A DNA stretch of 7,148 bases from Lachnospiraceae bacterium (lineage in GTDB: Bacteria > Bacillota > Clostridia > Lachnospirales > Lachnospiraceae): NCBI GenBank assembly GCA_003535955.1, contig DPZM01000127.1:3972-11119 (forward strand), in the 5' to 3' direction. The position numbers were made by a program, and so were the translations under genes. Shown here one piece after another: positions 5,680 through 7,148 of this stretch. A model generated the notes under the pieces. That model searched no databases and was not told where the DNA came from. It saw only the letters and a program-made list of their open reading frames with translations. The stretch's first letter is position 1. Each line of letters opens with the position of its first letter.

Positions 5680-6036
5680 CTAGTTCAGCACCATGACCGC
5701 AGCATTAAGATATGTCGCGAAACAAAGCCATGCAATATACGGTATCTGTAATTTAGCAGCCAATGGATCACACTTCATAAACTGAACTGTCATAGCAATT
5801 ACCGCAACAACCATAACCAATAGCTCTATTAACGCAAATCCAAACCTTTGCACACCAAAGAATATAAAACTCCATGCAAGATTCAAAGCAAGCTGGATCC
5901 CAAAGAAAACCAACCCCATACTCCTTGCCTTGGAACCATCAGACAAAATCACCCTGGCCGCACTTACTCCCATCAAGGCATATAATATCGTCCACGCAAT
6001 CGGAAATACGATCCCCGGTGGAGACAGAACAGGCTT
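5680..6036 (-). pseudogene. tspO: TspO/MBR family protein lacking its N-terminus
   Basis: TspO (tryptophan-rich sensory protein, translocator protein family) is a five-helix membrane protein that binds porphyrins and related ligands. The frame holds 118 residues of a usual 150-160. It opens with KPVLSPPGIVFPIAWTILYALMG, the conserved PPGxVFPxxWTxLYxLMG start of the second helix, and continues through QLALNLAWSFIFFG, a hydrophobic fourth helix, and PYIAWLCFATYLN in the last helix. An in-frame TGA (6037-6039) stands just before the Lys, and no upstream frame supplies the first helix or its ribosome site. The gene is therefore truncated at the 5' end. Re-initiation at the TTG-ATG pair near 5971-5976 would give a still shorter protein and has no Shine-Dalgarno. 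The four remaining helices show no frameshift, so the loss may be recent. Confidence 0.85.
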
Positions 6037-6128
6037 TCATGCTCTTTTTTCTTAGATGTCATCTACTACCAAGGTTTTGAATATTCATATCATCAAAAAA
6101 TGCGATCATGATTAATCTCATTTTTATA

Positions 6129-6157
6129 TTGAAATTATATCGCCACAGAGTTATACT
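6129..6157 (+). promoter_or_regulatory. Promoter of the DUF3990 operon
   Basis: TTGAAA (6129-6134) and TATACT (6152-6157) are separated by 17 bp. The expected transcript start near 6164 leaves a leader of about 25 nt with AGGAG at 6174-6178. The rest of the stretch between 6037 and 6188 shows no gene. Confidence 0.65.
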
Positions 6158-6188
6158 ATCGCTGTAGGGATATAGGAGTATTAAGGAT

Positions 6189-6857
6189 ATGATAATATTT
6201 CACGGATCGGAAAACATCATATATAAGCCCGAATACGGCAAGGGCAGTGCAGCCAATGATTACGGACGGGGTTTTTACTGCACGGAAAGCATTGACATGG
6301 CTAAGGAATGGGCGTGCAAGAGGAATCGTGACGGGTTTGCCAATAAGTATTCTCTTAATATTAATGATCTTAATGTATGTGATCTTAATGACGGGACATA
6401 CAACATACTGAACTGGCTGGCCCTTCTTACACGTTACAGGGGATACTGGCAGCGTAGGAGCATCGCTGAAGAAGCCAAGGAATTTCTTCAGGCGAATTAT
6501 CTTATAGATATCTCCCCCTTTGATGTTATTATCGGATACCGTGCCGATGATTCCTATTTTTCGTTTGTACAGGATTTTATAATGGGTACAATATCACTGC
6601 AGAAGCTTTCCGAAGCTATGCGCCTCGGGAAGCTTGGCGAACAGGTAGTCCTTAAGAGCGAGAAGGCTTTTGAACGTATTTCCTATCTTTCGAATGAAGA
6701 AGCTCCGGCTGAAATATACTATCCTAAAATGGCTGCACGTGATCTGGATGCAAGACGCAGGTATGCCAATAACAAAAGGGCGGCATCCTTAATAGATGAA
6801 ATCTATATTCTTGATATTTTAAGAGGGAGAGTGAGTGACTATGATCTGCGCGTATGA
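6189..6857 (+). CDS. DUF3990 domain protein, ADP-ribosyltransferase-like, putative toxin
   Basis: The 222-residue protein carries a full DUF3990 domain over about residues 1-165. Visible family blocks are FHGSENII near the start, NDYGRGFYCTES (23-34), AKEWACKR (38-45), NWLALL, FDVIIGYRADDSYFSF, and LGKLGEQVVLKSEKAFE in the second half. To my knowledge DUF3990 belongs to the ADP-ribosyltransferase clan; the H-G-S block, the G-x-G-F-Y block and the late Gly-Glu-Gln block would then form the NAD site in the H-Y-E style. The C-terminal part (about 166-222) is charged and outside the domain. The start is ATG at 6189 with AGGAG ten bases upstream. It overlaps the next gene by 17 nt in another frame, so the two are translationally linked. 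Such pairs are plausible toxin-antitoxin or defence modules, but neither activity nor target is known to me. Confidence 0.8.
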   Translation: MIIFHGSENIIYKPEYGKGSAANDYGRGFYCTESIDMAKEWACKRNRDGFANKYSLNINDLNVCDLNDGTYNILNWLALLTRYRGYWQRRSIAEEAKEFLQANYLIDISPFDVIIGYRADDSYFSFVQDFIMGTISLQKLSEAMRLGKLGEQVVLKSEKAFERISYLSNEEAPAEIYYPKMAARDLDARRRYANNKRAASLIDEIYILDILRGRVSDYDLRV

Positions 6858-7148
6858 CGAATTATATCTGCATTCCACACAGAGGGTAATGGGCGATATG
6901 TATGATTTTGCCGTAAATACGCTAAAGCTGGCGTTATGTGAATTCCATAAGATGTTTATCGTAAGCGGTATGGCGCAACAGTTCGAGATCGGTAATCCGG
7001 CATATGTTGCGGGAAAGAACGGCTGTGAGGTTGCGCGCGAGGTAATACGGGACTGCACCGACAGGCTCATAGACACGGAAGATATCATGTATCTTGACAA
7101 ATCACCCGAGTACTGGACCGGCTGGTCCCTTGCCTATTATCAGTGGTC
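6841..7148 (+). CDS. Conserved partner of the DUF3990 protein, 3' end outside window
   Basis: The frame from ATG at 6841 is open to the window end, giving 102 residues. Its start lies within the end of the DUF3990 gene (17-nt overlap), with AGAGGGAG at 6822-6829 as a ribosome site. The protein starts MICAYDELYLHSTQRV and contains DMYDFAVN (19-26), FIVSGMAQQFEIGNPAYVAGKNG (39-61) and SPEYWTGWSLAYYQW (88-102). I recall proteins with this pattern as frequent unnamed neighbours of DUF3990 genes in Firmicutes, but know no characterised member. By position and overlap it would be the antitoxin or immunity partner (inference). No membrane segment is seen. Confidence 0.75.
   Translation, partial: MICAYDELYLHSTQRVMGDMYDFAVNTLKLALCEFHKMFIVSGMAQQFEIGNPAYVAGKNGCEVAREVIRDCTDRLIDTEDIMYLDKSPEYWTGWSLAYYQW

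Noticed and set aside
6819..7100. Minus-strand open frame of 93 codons
   Set aside because: It is antisense to the DUF3990 partner gene, whose protein sequence shows conserved-looking blocks, overlap and ribosome site.
1..7148. CRISPR array, tRNA, rRNA, insertion sequence or integrase
   Set aside because: No spaced direct repeats, cloverleaf-type sequence, transposase motif or terminal inverted repeat was seen on either strand.

Overview
The window looks like a piece of a Firmicutes chromosome, most likely a Lachnospiraceae-type anaerobe of gut or rumen. The reasons are a G5/M23-style wall peptidase end, a Gram-positive murA, strong purine-rich Shine-Dalgarno sites, near-consensus sigma-A promoters, and accessory families (DUF3990, SocA/Panacea antitoxin, remains of sugar ABC transport genes) that are common in that family. 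This assignment is from recall of families, not from a search.

Left part (1-1911, plus strand): cell-wall genes. The window opens inside the C-terminal catalytic domain of an M23 endopeptidase. After a short gap with a clear promoter comes a complete murA, the first committed step of peptidoglycan precursor synthesis. Its stop codon lies in the loop of its own terminator. Immediately beyond, on the minus strand, is a 30-codon scrap of an M15-type carboxypeptidase end.

Middle part (about 1910-3700, minus strand): one intact gene among wreckage. The intact gene is a 302-residue C39/papain-like cysteine-peptidase-fold protein. Its start region is unusual: a 17-bp hairpin with a U-run (a terminator for whatever lies upstream) carries the gene's Shine-Dalgarno in its 3' arm, and a candidate extended -10 promoter overlaps the hairpin, so the gene's own transcript would lack the 5' arm. 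Upstream are degraded remains, all in one orientation, of what looks like a sugar-uptake operon: the end of a possible alpha-galactosidase, a short internal piece of a solute-binding protein, and the last third of a MalG-type permease, joined by deletions.

Right-middle part (3719-5495, minus strand): a visibly AT-rich toxin-antitoxin module with its own promoter and terminator. The toxin-first order, a toxin C-terminus resembling MqsR, and an antitoxin made of an MqsA-like zinc finger, a helix-turn-helix and a C-terminal SocA/Panacea domain point to an MqsRA-like system with a Panacea module. The 134-nt space between the genes has a conserved-looking hairpin and a long homopurine leader.

Right end (5595-7148): a tspO gene that has lost its start and first membrane helix (minus strand), then a plus-strand operon of a DUF3990 protein (ADP-ribosyltransferase-like fold) and an overlapping partner gene that runs off the window. 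This pair looks like a second toxin-antitoxin or defence-type module. Overall the stretch right of murA reads as an accessory region where mobile modules have settled among decaying genes.
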